Assembly: GCF_927798175.1 (NCBI RefSeq)
Contig: NZ_CAKMMP010000002.1
Span: 310,001 to 374,000 of the forward strand
Direction of reading: 5' to 3'
DNA from: Paenibacillus sp. JJ-223
GTDB taxonomy: Bacteria; Bacillota; Bacilli; Paenibacillales; Paenibacillaceae
Length of the DNA: 64,000 nucleotides
Shown: positions 63,056 to 64,000 of the stretch, in pieces
Numbering within the stretch: the first letter of the stretch is position 1
Layout: each line of letters begins with the position of its first letter
Notes under the pieces: model-generated
Seen by the model: only the letters and a program-made list of their open reading frames with translations
What the model was told of the DNA's origin: nothing
The model's database searches: none
Made by a program: the position numbers and the translations under genes

Positions 63056-63700
63056 TTAACGCGCGGCCGCTACTGCCTGCAGAAACTCTTCAGCCGCCTT
63101 CGTTACTCGCCCGTAATCACCGGAATCCTTGGCGGCTTTGGTGATATAACTACCCACACCAACACCAACACAACCGGCAGCGATCCATTCATGGACATTT
63201 TGCGGTGTTACTCCGCCAGTAGGGGCAATCGCGGCTTGAGGCAACGGCGCAGACATCGCTTTTACATATTGCGGCCCTACAGCTTCTGCCGGGAACAGCT
63301 TGACGATATCTGCACCTGCTTCAAGAGTCTCCACGATCTCCTTGGCCGTGAACGCACCACTGACCGTGACCGCCTGGTAACGATTAGCTATCTTGATCAT
63401 GTCGGGATTAAGCTGAGGACTGACCAGCATCTCTGCCCCTGCCAATATGGCAGCTCGCGCCGTTTCACCATCCAAAATGGTACCTGCACCGATCAGAATA
63501 CCTTTGGAACAATATTTTCGTGATAAAACCTTGATCACATCCAAAGCTCCCGGCACACTCATCGTAATTTCCAGTGCCCGAATGCCTCCTGCAATTGCCG
63601 CCTCTGCAACAGATAGCGCTTCTTCCTCATTGTCCGATCGAATGATCAGTACAATTCCGGTTTCGGCAATTGTGTTCATATTCTTCAGCTTTCGCCACAT
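63056..63700 (-). CDS. eda: KDPG / KHG aldolase
   Basis: A 214-residue class I aldolase that cleaves 2-keto-3-deoxy-6-phosphogluconate to pyruvate and glyceraldehyde-3-phosphate in uronate breakdown. The catalytic Glu (ALEITMSV), the Schiff-base Lys (DIVKLFPAE) and the phosphate site (APTGGVTPQN) are intact. ATG at 63698-63700 follows GAGGAGGGC. It lies between an IclR-family regulator and an MFS uptake gene. Confidence 0.93.
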   Translation of the reverse strand: MWRKLKNMNTIAETGIVLIIRSDNEEEALSVAEAAIAGGIRALEITMSVPGALDVIKVLSRKYCSKGILIGAGTILDGETARAAILAGAEMLVSPQLNPDMIKIANRYQAVTVSGAFTAKEIVETLEAGADIVKLFPAEAVGPQYVKAMSAPLPQAAIAPTGGVTPQNVHEWIAAGCVGVGVGSYITKAAKDSGDYGRVTKAAEEFLQAVAAAR

Positions 63701-63772
63701 ATCTGTGCCCTCCTCATTCCATATGTCTATTGGTAATACCATGTGTATATTGGGTTTTGGGTTCGCTTCGAC

Positions 63773-64000
63773 CTACTCTTGTGTTCGCGGATATAACCGA
63801 TCACCGCTGTAACCCAGTTGAGCTGAAAGCTTCCATGCCGCTTCTTTGACCAGCTTTACAATGTTTGCTTCACGTTCCGCGGTCATGGTGGAATACATGC
63901 TGGCCACACTGATTGCAGCTACAGGTTCGTCCCACTGATCATAGACAGCAGAGCCAATGCAATACATCTCAAGATGATCCTCCCGGTCATCGATAGAATA
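63773..64000 (-). CDS. IclR-family regulator (3' part only)
   Basis: The last 75 codons of a gene whose start lies beyond the right edge. The frame is open to the window end. 'YSIDDREDHLEMYCIGSAVYD' and 'PVAAISVASMYSTM' are the C-terminal ligand-binding half of IclR/KdgR proteins. It would regulate the aldolase and transporter genes 70 bases downstream. Confidence 0.82.
   Translation of the reverse strand, partial: YSIDDREDHLEMYCIGSAVYDQWDEPVAAISVASMYSTMTAEREANIVKLVKEAAWKLSAQLGYSGDRLYPRTQE

Overview
The window reads as chromosomal DNA of a spore-forming, environmental Bacillota, most likely Paenibacillus or a close relative. This is inferred from gene content and style, not from any marker gene: a Spo0E-like phosphatase, CsbD, YesM/YesN-type two-component systems, an ABC sugar importer without its own ATPase, a very large secreted pectin enzyme, strong AGGAGG-type ribosome binding sites, frequent GTG/TTG starts and a moderately high GC content. 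I saw no rRNA, tRNA, CRISPR array, transposase or prophage module.

Layout. 1-7260: the start of an ABC-transporter ATPase, a two-component system followed by two PepSY proteins, an NAD(P)-binding protein, and a type II NADH dehydrogenase with a DUF1641 partner. 7620-10796: an ECF-type sigma factor with a long extra C-terminal domain, preceded by a papain-like (BtrH-type) protein, then CsbD. 10966-21203: mostly metabolic and housekeeping genes (sugar-nucleotide epimerase, cupin, TVP38-type membrane protein, HNH nuclease, acyltransferase, a divergent pair of GyrI-like proteins, SRPBCC protein, NamA, peptidase T) plus an unlisted 50-residue Cys-rich protein. 21357-26377: a Crp/Fnr regulator, a soluble YfmS-like chemotaxis protein, and an AGCS amino-acid symporter divergent from a GlnL-like response regulator. 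26906-33169: a 1731-residue secreted enzyme joining a rhamnogalacturonan acetylesterase to a rhamnogalacturonan lyase, then an acetate transporter. 33492-42184: a xylan-oligosaccharide islet (YesM-like kinase, YesN-like regulator, ABC importer, GH43 xylosidase, AraC regulator), flanked on both sides by gene relics.

42597-48386 is nitrite assimilation: NirB/NasD, NirD/NasE and the siroheme methyltransferase, behind a GlnR/TnrA-type box, a near-consensus sigma-A promoter and a leader that folds as an ANTAR-type attenuator. The divergent operon encodes an ANTAR protein that is the obvious antiterminator and a TrpD2-like protein. 48415-50446: a TetR/SDR pair and a small acidic protein. 50557-56687: a two-component system divergent from an operon of a VTC polyphosphate polymerase, a DUF4956 membrane protein and a beta-helical DUF4353 lipoprotein. 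The region between them holds a mirrored pair of 22-base operator-like sites and a three-repeat PhoP-like box. 56810-61221: a membrane-anchored methyltransferase, an FHA-winged-helix regulator, a 46-residue membrane peptide and a DUF2339 protein. 61470-64000: MFS transporter, KDPG aldolase and the end of an IclR regulator, a typical uronate/ketodeoxygluconate catabolism set that would follow pectin breakdown.

Taken together the accessory genes describe a plant-material saprophyte: pectin and xylan attack outside the cell, uptake of the products, nitrogen control through GlnR-type, GlnL-type and ANTAR regulators, and probable polyphosphate synthesis. The most unusual items are the sigma factor fused to a degenerate papain-like domain, the polyphosphate operon with its mirrored operators, and the FHA-winged-helix regulator.
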